This document shows positions 19,568-31,695 of a DNA stretch of 64,000 bases, one piece after another (position 1 is the first letter of the stretch; every line of letters starts with the position of its first letter). Location of the stretch: assembly GCF_022376445.1 (NCBI RefSeq), contig NW_025955049.1:62001-126000 (forward strand), written 5' to 3'. The stretch is from Fomitopsis serialis. Its lineage: Eukaryota; Basidiomycota; Agaricomycetes; Polyporales; Fomitopsidaceae. The notes below the pieces were generated by a model. That model ran no database searches and was not told the DNA's origin. It was given only the letters and a program-made list of their open reading frames with translations. Made by a program: the position numbers and the translations under genes.

Positions 19568-22524
19568 TAAATGCGGCTTGCCGAAGACGAGCGAAAGCCA
19601 CTCACGTTTACGTATAAGGTCAGATGCACTTTCGGCCATATCTTCTCGATGGCTTTCCTACCCCATGCGTCGGACCACGCTTCGGGTGGCAGAGATCCGG
19701 GCGGTTGAGATCTCAGGTCGAGTCTCATCGTATCGAAGCGCTGCAGGAGCTTGATAAGAAAGAACGAGATTTCGTTGTACGCGAACTAAAGCATATTCGA
19801 TTAGTCTCCGTGGCGTTTAGAAACAAAGAAATGACCAACCTGTTGTCCGAGACAAATACGGGGCCCTGCGTTGAAAGGTAGGAAGATGAATGGATTCGGG
19901 ACCAGATACTTATGCAGCCGTTCATCCAGAAAACGGTCGGGATCGAATTCCATGGCTGAACAGTAACCCAGACAGTCAGCCTTCCCTGAGAATAATGTGA
20001 AAGAATACCGTAAGCGCACCGTCAGGTCCCCAGTACTCTGTGTTTCGGTGCATGACGAATGGATAATACGACACACTGCTCAGCCACAACTGGTTGGTGA
20101 TAATACGTACACCATGGCACAGCTGCTACTCACGGTGTTCCAGGTGCAACATAGAACGGCTTGCCCTTGGGATCCGGATTTGGCAAGAATGTTTCCTTGA
20201 CTGCATACCTGTGATATAATCAGTTTAGTGATGGCAACGTCACGAGCAATATAGGACATACCGCATATTGAAAGGGCTATGAGAATGAGCTAATGTCAGT
20301 AAACTGCATCTTCCGCTATGTATTCATGGCACCTACACTGCCGGGAATAGACGCAGAGTCTCATTAATGACGGCGCGTAGGTACTTCATTTCTTTGATGT
20401 CCTCATACGTGGGGCGACCAAGTCGTCCGACCTTCGCGAGGATCTCAGAGCGCAGACGGGCCAACGCAGCCGGATGTTCACAAAGGAGATACACAGCGAA
20501 TGTAAGTGTCGACGCTGTCTGTACGAGCAAGGTATTGGGTCAGCGGATTTCCGACTTATCACGTAAGTACATACCGTGTCACGTCCAGCCAAGAGTATGT
20601 TCAGCACCTCATCATGAAGAACGACGGGATCAGGGAATAGAACGGAGATAAGAACTCGAGTAGAGAGTAGAGAATGGGGGCACACCAGATGTGTAGCGCA
20701 CGAGGTGATCCAGGAACGTCTCCTCGTCATCTACATTTGCGCTTTCCTCTCCTTCAGATGACTTCATATCCCTTTTCCTCAGCGCATCCTGCACAATCGG
20801 CTCGAGGAATTGGTCTACGACCTGCATATGTTTCGTGCTCTTGTTCTCGAACGCTTCGAAAAGCGGCCAAATCCAACCACGCCAAGCTCTCTCTGAGCAG
20901 ACGTGTTCTGCTTCCTGAAACGCGGTAGCAAATCTCTGAGCAATGGTCGCCCGTGCACTTGCATGGTTGGGAGGTCCTATCGCGACAGAGGCGAGAGTGG
21001 GCAGCGGCGACTGCAATGATCTAACGCAGGACCCGAATAGGAACTCACTCGCAGCGTCGAGTGTGAATCGCGAAACGAGATCCTGATGGGATGCGCATCA
21101 GTCTACCATCATACTCGCCTCCCAGAACTGACCTGGAAGTCAACAGCAGTGCCCGCATCGAACCTTTGGTTCATTTTAGAGATTGCCAGCTCTGGGATAT
21201 GGTAACCAGATATCGCGTCAAGGCATTTATCTGCAGAGTTGAGCATTCGCGCGCACCTGCATGTCTATCGAATATATCAAAATGGCTGATTCTGTCCTTA
21301 CTGAAGAACGGCCGTGTCATAGAACGGTGAAACCTGAATAATGCGTGAGTCGATGTTATGACGATGACGTACCACAGACTTGATGAACCTACTTCCACAT
21401 CTCACCTGGGCCGGTGTATGAATGTCAGCGGAATCTCTGCGAGAGGCACGGTCTCACCGTCGGTGTTGAAGACACCTCTACCCAACACAGGGCTCATGAA
21501 GCCGGAAAAGGTTTCGCCTGTCACGGTTTTGTCAGCTGACGGCTGAAATGGTTCTTACACCTACTGACCTTTCACATAACTATCGAAATCTGTCGCGAGA
21601 ACCGTCTTCACATAACATCAGATATGGGGTTCAAAGTATGAACGCAAACCTGCCTTCATGACATCGGGGTCGCATGTTATATACTGGGCATAACAATACA
21701 TCAGTACTACTGGCCACGATTGACGACAATGGTACTTATTAACCATCATGTCCCAGAGGATATTCGTCTGTACCACAGATCCGTGCCTCATGAACCGAGG
21801 CCATGCGAAATCGCCTATAAATATACATTCAGGTTAGCCTGAGTCAGAAATCAACTGCGAAGACTCGGAGAGAAGAGCAAGGGCTGCATCCGCATAGTCA
21901 AGTACGCTGCACGCACGTCGCACGATGAAATGAGCTGGAAATGAGAAACGAGCTGAGATCGAATCACTACGCTAGCTGAGAGTCAGACCCACATGACCGC
22001 CATTATAAAATCGGGACACAGTCGTCGATGCAAAATCATCATGCAATCACAATATGAAGCTCATCTCCACGACGGTGTGGTTGCCGTGAATAACCATATG
22101 GGAGATTGTACCACACACCAGGGTAACCTTGATTCAGGCTATCCACCATCTCCTGCATGACGTCGAAGTGCCCTGGTAGCTTGCCATCCCATCTCGGAGG
22201 AAGGGTAGCACCAGAACGGCTGAGAGCATGATGTATGGACCGATAACGTTGGTGGATGCGAGCGGCGATGAAGAACGGTGCAGCGGCCAACGTGAGTGCC
22301 CAGACGAGGGAAGTAGGTAAATAGTTTTGCCACGTCAAGATCACGAAGACGACCGTAGGAGGTATAATGACCGATGTCGAGTTCTGAAGAAGGAAGAGGA
22401 CTCCCGGGTCAGATGAGCCATTGAGTACGCTGAAGGATGCAGGGACACTGCGAGAGCGCATGCCGAAGTTCGAGCAAGACCACTTGACTAAATAGCACGA
22501 TTCCCTGAGCGCTGACATGGACAT
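19568..22524 (-). CDS. CYP63-like cytochrome P450 monooxygenase
   Basis: A multi-exon gene (about 13 exons) that can be read through in phase. N-terminus: ATG at 22524 or 22461, hydrophobic membrane segments, then [14 protein letters not shown] and [12 protein letters not shown]. Then [32 protein letters not shown] (helix C WxxxR-like), [38 protein letters not shown], the oxygen-binding helix LLAGRDT, ExxR in [13 protein letters not shown]-like [10 protein letters not shown], and the heme loop [15 protein letters not shown] with the Cys thiolate. The C-terminus [14 protein letters not shown] ends at a TAG at 19568. This order matches CYP63 P450s, which in white-rot fungi oxidise fatty acids, alkanes and xenobiotics at the ER with a P450 reductase. 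A small insertion before DPVVLHDE is odd (VLISVLFP). It lies next to an acyl-CoA oxidase-like gene. Confidence 0.9.
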
Positions 22525-22822
22525 CCCATCATCCAGCGGGCAGTGAACTAGCGACTAGTGACCAATAATGCTGCATCTACTTATAGACGGACCATCGGCA
22601 TGTGTCGAGTGGCAGGGTCCTGGCAAACCGGCGTCTGGCTCATTTGACTCTCGACAGAATACTCTAGTAACCTAACATAGTACTCCTTGTCACAGAATCC
22701 CCCGGGACAACGGTGTCTAATGCCCAGCCTACATAGTATCAAAGTCGATTAGACACGTTATTTCCCACCTGCGGCACTAAGCTGTTGATGTCTGCAAACA
22801 CCACGATGCACCCCATATGTAT
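22525..22822. other. Intergenic between P450 and acyl-CoA oxidase-like gene
   Basis: About 300 bp, holding the promoter of the P450 gene. No clear TATA box or terminator was picked out. Confidence 0.4.
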
Positions 22823-24868
22823 CTAAGCCGTCACAGCTAGTACCGTACTAGTAGTCGCCATCTCGGGTAGCCCATCATTTATGAGAGGTCCAGCGCCGGC
22901 ATGTACCAACGTCTCCGTATCTCCAAAAGTCGGCAAGGTGCTCATGTAGTGAGACCACTTCTCGTCGGAAATCATGGGGGCTGAGATGTATGGCTCAATA
23001 TCCATACGTTCGAGGAGTTCCTGAAGCTGCGGGAACACTGCGTCGACGGCGTCATTCTCCATGGCGCGCTGCTCGGCCCTTGACATGCCAAGTTTCTCTA
23101 CATACCACGCAGCATCGATTTTGACGCAGCTGGCAACGTATAGGTCGATAAGGCAAATATCGACGCCAGCGGAAACAGCGGCATCATACGCCATGCGATG
23201 ACCAATAGCCTGCACGAGGTTGAGACATTCGGGAAGGATCAACCTGTCGAAGTCGGGACTTCTGTGGGTCCTCATGACTGCGAGCTGTTCTCGCATTTCT
23301 TCGAATAGACCAGCCTCGTGCTTGGCCAGAAGGCTGGATGGATCGCCAGCGTCAGGTACAGCGTAACGCCGCAGAAGTAATTCCGTTGCGAAACCTATGG
23401 CGGAAACGTCGATCAGCTAATGAAGTGCAGTAGGATACGTTGATACTGACGGATGGAAATCCCTAGGAGGTCGCCTTCGGCAATAGCCGTACCTCGCATG
23501 TCTGCCTACACAAATTGTCAGTCTGCATGAAACTTAGTAGAGGACGTAGGACATACATGCATCGCGGTCAACTGATTCACCTCAAAGAGACCCTGCGCTC
23601 CGCATCGGTCACCAAGAGTCAGATGCGCTGCTTGTGCATGCTGAATCATGACGACCTTCAGGATCGACGCGATGGCGTGGCGAACGCGATAGTCAAGATG
23701 GACGTCGCGGAAGAGCAGCACCATCTTGTTGTGTAGGGCCTGCATCACAAAGGATTGAGCCACCGCGGTAACGATAGGTATCTTCTGCGTTCTGAAGTCC
23801 ATTATGGGCTTCCGTTGACCTTCATTGTTAACAACTGTGCGGCGAATGCTGTATTTGGCGGCTATGAATGATGCGACTTGTAGCGCAGGCACCCCGAGAG
23901 ACCCGATGGCGATTGTCCCTATGGCGACCCTGGATATGTTGTGGAAGAATGACATCTTCGGATTGATTGGCCGGTCTACGCTGCCGAGGAGCGCACTGTA
24001 AGGCAGGCGCACATGATTGAAATAGGTGAGGGAGTGGTTCATAGGCCGAGATCCACCACGTTGAGGAAGCACTCTGTGAAGGATTAGACAAGTCATTAAC
24101 ATCCAACGGAAAACTTACTTGCAAACGATGCCTTTGTTCATATCCTTACCATTATGGATGTGAACAAGAAAGGGTTTCACTCCGCGGTCTTCACCTTCGA
24201 TCAAGGCGCGAGCAAACACAATTGCGACACAGGGCATGCCCATGGGAGCCGTCGGTGGCATGTATCTATTGCAACAATCAGAAGTGCGAAAATTAACAAG
24301 ACATCCTATGAAGTACTTCGCAGCACGCTCGCTCGGTGTGTGTAGTTCGAAGTCACCGTTCGGTAGTAAGGTAGCGGTCGTCTCGAGGTGGAAGGCATCC
24401 AGGCCATGACCGACCTCAGTCAAGCAGTATTGCCCTCTGCCGCATTGACAGTTCAGTTTTGTAGGATCTCGTCAATGAAGGTGCGAGCACTTACGAGACG
24501 TTGAACTCCAAGACCTGCTGCAAGATATCTGCCACATCGGACCGGCCCTTAGCGAACATTGCCAGTGTTCCTCCACAGCAGTTGTACTGAAGCGTGTTTA
24601 GAGTACCAGCGGCGCCATCCATACTCCAAATTGGGTCGGTATGAAGCTGCCAGAATCTCGGAGACAAGAGCAACAGGTCCTGGGTTGTCAGCGCTGGAGA
24701 TAGACTCGTGAGCAGCAAATCGAGGAAACCGGTATACTTGCACGTACCATACGCCTTCCCAATTGCTTTGGCTCGTTCATATGTAACCTGGATGCGGTCT
24801 GAAAGAGAGAGCCCTTCTGGGTGCAATTGGAAGAGAGGACTTTTAGCGAGGTCACGGGTGGGATGCAT
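22823..24868 (-). CDS. Acyl-CoA oxidase/dehydrogenase-like flavoprotein
   Basis: Start MHPTRDLAKSPLF at 24868. Exons carry LSLSDRIQVTYERAKAIGKAYG, then FWQLHTDPIWSMDGAAGTLN, YCLTEVGHGLDAFHLETTAT-like (LTEVGHG is the acyl-CoA oxidase signature), AAKYMPPTAPMGMPCVAIVF, GVKPFLVHIHNGKDM, LPQRGGSRPMNHSLTYFNHV, RVAIGTIAIGSLGVPALQ, and a C-terminal helical part MRGTAIAEGDLLGISI and FATELLLRRYAVPDAGD. The order fits the FAD-binding acyl-CoA oxidase fold, which introduces a trans-2 double bond in acyl-CoA in peroxisomal beta-oxidation. No C-terminal SKL-type peroxisome signal is present (it ends TVLAVTA), so the location is uncertain. No break was found. Same strand as both neighbours. Confidence 0.85.
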
Positions 24869-25874
24869 AATGATCAGTCCCGAGTCGTGCTCACAGACGC
24901 AGGGCAATAAACGGCTACAGTATCCCACAAAGCCGATCTCATATATATGAGTTCCGACCCATGATGCGTGAACATAGTGTACCGTGGTAGCAGATGAAAG
25001 TCAGTATCACAAGAGACGAGAGACGTCCATACCAATTTGCGCCACGCTGAGGCTTGAGAGTCTCCGGAGGTCTACTGTTGCAGAACAATCAGAACGCTGA
25101 TACTTACTACGAAGTATCACAGAAATCATAATTATATCAACAGGACGGTGACAAACCGGTCAAAGGCAACTAGACAAGTACTGGCATAGCCCGGACGGGC
25201 CGGGACGGCGCCTTCAGGGCCTGACGTTGATCATCAGCTTGAACGCATCACGTGCTGAGAGGGAGGAGAGGAGGAATGTGGACAGAACGACGTTGAAACG
25301 TTGATGATGATAGATCGAAGCGTCGAGTTCTTCCTCCTCCTTGGAGGACGGGATTTCTATCCATTCGATGTCCACGCGTCCTGGGCGGCTGTCCTCTCAC
25401 AGCCAACTGAGCCATGATGCGATGGCGCTCATCTCAAATCGTGCGAATTCGGCAGAAGATGACACGTACGTGCTGCATGCCAACTTGGACATAGCATACA
25501 CCGCCTGGGCTCTGTACCTATCCTCTACCCTCGTGTCCAACAATACGGGCCGTCATAATTTCAAACCGCCTTCAATCAGTCACTGTCAACGATTAGTTGC
25601 GATCCTCCGAACACGACTTGTCGGGGCACAGCGTGGACGCATCCCACACGAGGCACCGCCCAACTCGTACGTTCAATCGCTGGTCGAAGAGGTTCTCTGA
25701 TGTAACTGACTCACGAATATGTATAGGATGAAAGATTGATTTTTTTGAGTTTGGCGGAGTCCAGGGGGTCTCCAGTGTCAGGGACTAGTGAACACTGTGC
25801 ATAAGAACAAGACCACGCCTTCGAGGCGCACACCATTTGTCTCCTGCCCTTTTTTGCCAAGGAGCGTAAGGACC
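24869..25874. other. Divergent intergenic region
   Basis: Lies between the minus-strand acyl-CoA oxidase-like gene and the plus-strand TMEM53-like gene, so it should hold both promoters. A 119-codon frame at 25341-25700 (ELSHDAMALISNRANSAED-like) has no recognisable family. Confidence 0.4.
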
Positions 25875-26998
25875 ATGACCTCTTCTGTACAGGATGCGAC
25901 GACGCCCCGACTACGTGAATTGAATTCATACGTCCAACTGCTCGAAGCGCCTCCTTCACAGACACCTGACCCTTTTCATCCTTCGTAAGTGCTGATACTA
26001 TCCGGCTCAAACTCTGTGTGGCTCAATACATGACCATAGAGTCATTCTGTTGTTCGGATGGCGTGAGATCACATCGCTCTACGTCGGTGAACGACCTTCT
26101 CATCGAAGATGTTAGTGCAGGCACGGTTACCATACCTTCAAAAATATATTGATTCTCTGCGGAAGTGCTTCCCTACGTCGACCATCGTCGTCATCAGGGC
26201 TTACACATCTTGGTACTTCACTCCGGACCGGTGGCTGGTATGTCGTTCTTGCCGTGTCTTGCACTCATTACTGACGGCCCGGCAGGAGAAAGGCATATCA
26301 CCTGTGGTCGATATTATCAGACGTGAAATGAGTGGTACAGTGAAATTTAGGGGCGTACTTGTCCATGTACTCTCCAATGGTAAGCGTAATGATTGACATT
26401 GTCGAATGATTGACTCACCTTGAGACTCGCAGGTGGCGCCCTGCAGCTCATCAGCGTGCACAACGCCCTCGCCAAAGTGTCCAGCACGGGCATGCAAGAT
26501 GCATCTCATCGACGACCACCGACCGCACTTGTGCTCGACTCCTGCCCGGCATCGCACGAGCTCGAGTCAGCGATCCAATCCTGGGCTCCAAGTCACCCTA
26601 TTCTTCACTACCTTTCCATCCCGCCCATATCCATTGTGTACACGGCGTTCAGCATACTCAATGGTCTTTCCGGGCACCCGCCTCTCTTCCAAGGATTGCG
26701 CAGCTTTCTCAACACCCCGAATCTGCTACCATCAATCACCGAACCCGATCATCCGGGTGCGACGCCCCGTGTGTATATCTACTCCGATGTAGACCTTGTC
26801 ACCACGGCAAACGACATCGAAACCCACTGCGCGAACGCAGTATCACAGGGCTTCGATGTAACGCTCGAACAGTTTTCTGGTTCTCAGCACGTCGCACATG
26901 CGAAGTCAGATCCAGACAGGTACTGGAGAGTCGTACGCACGGTCTGGAAGAAGGCGCTCCGAAGCAGTGGAAATGGACAAGTTCTCTCGTCGCTGTAA
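25875..26998 (+). CDS. TMEM53/DUF829 family protein (PaxU-like alpha/beta hydrolase)
   Basis: Five exons, 25875-25984, 26040-26062, 26116-26237, 26286-26379 and 26433-26998, join in frame to 304 codons. Key segments: VILLFGWLQARLPYLQKY (the FGW start of the fold), TSTIVVIRAYTSWYFTP, VLVHVLSNGGGALQL (the SNGG nucleophile-elbow region), ALVLDSCPA, and near the end VYIYSDVDLVTTANDIETHC with EQFSGSQHVAHAKSDPDRYW (Asp and His of the probable triad). The family includes TMEM53 of animals and PaxU from indole-diterpene clusters; the biochemical role is not settled. It is the only plus-strand gene in an otherwise minus-strand metabolic island. Confidence 0.9.
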
Positions 26999-27405
26999 AG
27001 CTTTCCGCCGCCGGTTTACCCATAGTGATCCTGTACGAGACACCGAATAACAAATACGTAAATATCAGCTAGCTGCATGGCCTGTTTGCATGTATCGACT
27101 CACAGTGTTGCTAAGTACGTCTTCAACGATGCTACAGGGCCCAGACCTTGCGTGAGGGCTGAATAAGTGGTGAAGAAAGGCGCTTCGTGCCTTACCACGC
27201 AGCCACAGGCTGGTCCCGTATGAAGTGTAGCCCAAAGGGCGTAGGCGCAATGGTCGGTGTTCTCGAGACAACACCTCGCACGCGTGAATGCCATTTGGCA
27301 TTAAGTACTCGAAGTGGAACACCCTGATAATTCTGCAATCGTACGGAACATTGTCTCTGAGAAGTAACACGCCGGTAGTACTACTACATTCGTGTTCAAT
27401 CGTGA
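26999..27405. other. Convergent intergenic region
   Basis: Lies between the ends of the TMEM53-like gene and the short-chain reductase gene. No gene recognised. Confidence 0.45.
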
Positions 27406-28656
27406 TTACACAGTCTTTGCCTTGCCTTCCTTCACCATCGCCGAAAATTCAGAGAGACCGAACTTCTGCATGAATATGAAGTTCTACAGCTCCGACTCGC
27501 CTCAGCAATCCTGTACGCGATATGAGGTTACGGAAACACGTACGAATGCTCGCTGACCAAAGAACGTATCAACAAACCAGCAAAAGAATGAATGTGTTCC
27601 AACCCAAAGCCAGTTTCGTGGAGAGGGCTTGATTACCTGAGACACTACTTCACGAGCGTAGTCTTCAGGAGGCATGGCGTCCACTATAGTCAAAGATTTT
27701 AGTGAACATATCCTGGGTTTCGGTAGACATAAGACAACGCACTCATAATTGGCTTGACTCTCTTCTCCTGGTAAAGTTCCTCGTACGGTTCGTACATGGA
27801 TCCAACCGGAAGTGTGTGCGGTTTGACAATGTTGGTCTTCACGCTTCCCGACATTACCTAGGAACTAGTGAGTATTGGCATGAGCTGCACCGAGTACATA
27901 AACGTCACTGTGACGACTTTGACGCTGAACTGATGTCAAAACTCAATTCGCCTGATACTCAGCGTAGCACTGACCCGAATGGCGCCAGCTCCAAGCGCAG
28001 CGTGTTTGAAAGCGATACGATCGCCGCTTTGGTCGCGTTGTAAATAGCGCAAAATGGCAGCGGCATGACGGCGCCGATGCTGGCGATGTTGACGATACGA
28101 CCGTCTCCCGATGCAATGAGGAGGTGTACGAATTCCTGAACCATACAGACCGGCCCAAATAAATTGGCCTCGAAGATAGCACGCGCCTCTGACATGGGCA
28201 TGTCGATCACTGGAATAAGGGCAGCTAGGACGATATGTCAGAATGAGTATATGCTGCTCAAACATGACTTCGTCTTACATTGTCCCCTGCGAACGGTCAC
28301 GCTCTCTGGTGAGCAGTGTACAGAGGTCGTAGGTACATGGAATTCACTCACGCGTTATTGACCAGGATGTCCAATGTTCCGCCAGTGCTGGCGGAAACCT
28401 GATCGCGCGCCTTCCGCACAGAATTTTCATCTGTAACATCCAAGGCAAGTGTAACCGCTCCTTCCGTCGCTAGGTCCCCCATGGATTCAACATGACGAGC
28501 CGTTGCGAAGACACGGTATCCTAGTCCGAGCTTCAGCCTTCCCTTGTGAGCAATGATGATACAATTGTAATACGGACCTTTCGCCAAGAACTCGCGCGCA
28601 AGTGCGTGTCCACTGCCTCCAACGGTGCACCCGGTGATAAGGACAGACTTAGGCAT
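27406..28656 (-). CDS. Short-chain dehydrogenase/reductase, AYR1-like
   Basis: MPKSVLITGCTVGGSGHALA is the Rossmann start (TGxxxGxG-like), joined across an intron to GYRVFATARHVESMGDL, then LDILVNNA (NNA motif), FGPVCMVQEFVHLL, GRIVNIASIGAVMPLPF, and the catalytic YNATK with the preceding Ser. The later part SGSVKTNIVKPHTLP, MPPEDYAREVVSQVIKPSP and WLWVGTHSFFCWFVDTFFG is typical of 1-acyldihydroxyacetone-phosphate reductase (AYR1) relatives, and a last exon KFGLSEFSAMVKEGKAKTV ends at 27406. Six or seven small introns all splice in frame. AYR1 enzymes reduce acyl-DHAP in glycerolipid synthesis at ER or lipid droplets; in fungal clusters such reductases also act on other ketones, so the substrate is open. 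Confidence 0.86.
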
Positions 28657-30289
28657 TATCGAGACGATACCGAGCTCAAGGACCGTGAAGGTGAGTGGGG
28701 ATTCTGTTCTTCAAGTGTTTGCCTGTATCCCTGAGGTGCCGTGGCTGCTTCTTGCGGGCGAGACCGGTGGGCTTTGAGGCGTGCAATGGAAGCCTGTTAC
28801 CAGCAATCAGTTAATCAGGAATGCCTGTGCTGCACGCACAGCGGGCGTCTTTTGAACTTCCTTCAAGCATTACATGCGTTCACATGCATGTGAACTAACT
28901 CGCGCCGCTGACAGGGCGTGGCCGCCCGAGTTGGCGTGTCATGCATCCCTGTTTCCATCTCAAGCCGTCGGTGATAACAGTGACTAGTCACGAACCTTAG
29001 GCCACTCCGTGGAACCCGAAAGACTGGCCGATGATCGATGTGACCGCCCTGGGATGACCGGAACATTACCCACGTAAAGGAGCTCGTACATCTGTCGTTG
29101 ACACCGGCGTGCGGTATTTCACCACATTCATGGCCGTCTTGAGATGCCAAGGAAAGTGACACATGTAGTAACTAGGCTTCTTGATGTCGATGGGCGTAGA
29201 GGCTTCAAGGTTCTGTAGCTGACTGTGTCTCCCGAGTCCACCGGTGCCACAGTATCGGTAGTCACTCGAAAAAGTCAGAACCTTGATGGACTGCTATTGC
29301 ATATTCAACTGTACCGTGTACGTACAGTATGAGTCCGCAGAAACATAGAACCGTAGCTCGAGCCCCTTGCTAACTTAGAAGGCCACTCAGTACACTGCCA
29401 TGTTCGTGCTGTGCATGAGGCAGTGACGAATACGGTCGGCCACGCGAAGCGAGTAGCATTAATGCCCTGCGTCTGTGTGCGAGAATGAGCGAGTAAGCAG
29501 GCGCGATCAATGGTCTCTTCGTCGACATGTCTGCTCCCAGTCGCGTGCCATGCGAATGCGAACAAGATTAGCGAATGAATGTGCATAGCATCGAATGGTT
29601 GGTGTTCTGCAGTTCTGTGCTTGTGTTCCTGGCCGAACAGTAGACGTAGACGGTGGCGCCAAAGGCTGTTGTACAAAGAGGCCCTAAGACCGCCGTTGCG
29701 GCAGCAGCGGTACACTCACAATTTACCCAAAGATGTCATCACTACCGCCAACCTCCTCGCATCGCATCGCCTACACAATCAGATGAGGAATTGCACGCGA
29801 AAGAGTGGTCTAAAGGACTTACTTGAGCAGGTAGGCATCTGTCGTCTGACATCGTCTGAGCAGCGCTTCCAGTGGCTGGTGCTTCTCGAGTCCGACTCGA
29901 TGTTGCGAGACCTGAGGAATGCCTGCCAAGACTCTATAGCACTTGACAGATTGAGAGAGGTTTGGACCAAAGAGACCTCACCTGCTCTATGCCCGAATGC
30001 CGGCACCGCCGCGCTGTGAGATCGCTTGTGGGGGCTGTATGCTGGCGAGAGAAGTTGTGCTAATACATAGTTGTTTCAATTGCGTCGGACACGACAGTAT
30101 CACCCACTTACATACGGTGTTCTCCATCGTGTGGGACTCATCGCCTCCTGTGATAGACGGTCTGCATGCAGCCGAGCGCGTCTTGGAGTTACAGGGTTGG
30201 GTCCCGACGTGGGCATTTCGTGTTGTTGTTGTGTGGGCATCCTTACAAGGCCTGAGATTTGAGAGACGAATAAAATAGGAAACTACAGG
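28657..30289. other. Gene-poor region
   Basis: About 1.6 kb without a recognised gene. The longest frame (29579-30019, plus) contains LKDLLEQVGICRLTSSEQRF and VLLESDSMLRDLRNACQDSI, helical but of no known family; it could be a fragment. Promoter sequence for the short-chain reductase should lie just above 28656. Confidence 0.4.
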
Positions 30290-30880
30290 GGACGGCTGCG
30301 TTTGCACGCAGCGCATTCGGCCTGTGTGCTCGTAGTCGGCGAGTGTCGTGTTTCCGTGCCCCGGCCGCAGACCTGTCGACTCGCCCGCCGTCTTGCACTT
30401 GTCTCGCCCATCCTATTCCCATGCGTGCCGTCCGTTCGTCGGTCGCGTTTGCGTGCTCGGCATTTGCCCTGCACGCTCGCGGTCGCCGTGCGTCGTCGCC
30501 CGTTTGTGTACCCGCCAGCCAACCAGGCCGCTCAACCGCCGATCTGCTCACCTGCTCGCCCTCCCGCCTGCCCGTCCGTTCGTGCGCCAGCTCGCTCGCC
30601 CTAACGTCCACCCGCTCGCACCTCCTCGTCCTCGCCCCTACGCTTGTCGCTCGTTCATCGGCCGCGTCTGCGCGCAGGGCATTGGCCCTGCGTACTCGTG
30701 GCTGCCGTGCGTGTTGTGCTGGATGTCGCCGTTCCCTATGTCTGCAGTCAGCTGGCCCGCCTGTGTGTATTTGCACTCACCGTCGAGTCCTTTCGCTCAT
30801 ACCGTGACGCCTGCCGTCTGTCCGTCCTTCGCGCACGCGCACGCCGCCCATTCCTCCGCCACGTCCCGAGTCCATGTGCT
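30290..30880 (+). repeat. C-rich repeat block, copy 2 (related to 14240-15060)
   Basis: Same word order as the 14 kb block and same orientation: TTCGTCGGTCGCGTTTGCGT, CGGCATTTGCCCTGCACGCT, CGCGGTCGCCGTG, a CTCGCCCTCCCGCCTGCCCG array, and an end with GCGCAGGGCATTGGCCCTGC. The block is flanked by ordinary AT-richer sequence. Confidence 0.75.
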
Positions 30881-31695
30881 TGATTGTGTAACCGCCGTGG
30901 CGAGCCAGACGTGGGTGGTCAAAATACGGATGTGACCGCGCGCATGTGAGTCCCGCTGGGGACGATAGGGCGCGGGGCGCGTCACGCGGGCCGAACCTCG
31001 GTAGCGCTCGGGAGTCAGCATTTCCCTGTTCGAGTTGAGGAGCACCTCAAAGGCGGGGGATGATTCTCTAAGTAATAACGGATAGATGGCGGGCATTATT
31101 GAGCCCTAAAGCACGACCATACTAATTTTCAGCTCCCTCACACAAATGGATGAGGTCGATCTGAGCCATTGCGTAGTGTGCTTAGGCGCTCAATATTCAA
31201 TCAGGCTCGGGCCCCCCTCCTGGAGTCCCTCCTCCTCCTCGGTCTGTCCGTTAGCTGAGCCAATGAAATCTCGTCTTTGTCTATCCGTTGTGTATCGCCA
31301 ATGCGAACTTCCACGCCCCTTATAGAGTAGATACGGTAGCTCACATGCCTGCAGTCCTCTTTCACGTTGCTTTCAACATACATAAGTAGTAGCAGTACTA
31401 CCATAGTAGAAAACAATCTTCCCTGGCTCGAACCGACGCGATCTTGGTGGGCTGTGTATTTCCCTAAGTGAACAGTTGTGGAACCGAATACTTCGCTGCT
31501 TCCAGTCACAATGAGAAGGCTCAGGCTCGTATACGTTGCAACACTCAAAACATATACCATGCTCGGAAGACTATTATGACATGTTGTGGGCCTGAGACTT
31601 GTAAGCTATACACCCTCGCTCCTCACTCTACTGTGTCCCTGCCGGTGAACGTCTACGTAAGCCATGCCGTCGAACCTTTCTTGTTCGTAATAGAA
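30881..31695. other. Intergenic, no gene recognised
   Basis: No convincing coding region before the stop of the MFS gene at 31696. Confidence 0.45.

Noticed and set aside
29579..30019. 146-codon frame as a gene
   Set aside because: Helical but without family resemblance, splice context or conserved neighbours; left as unassigned sequence.
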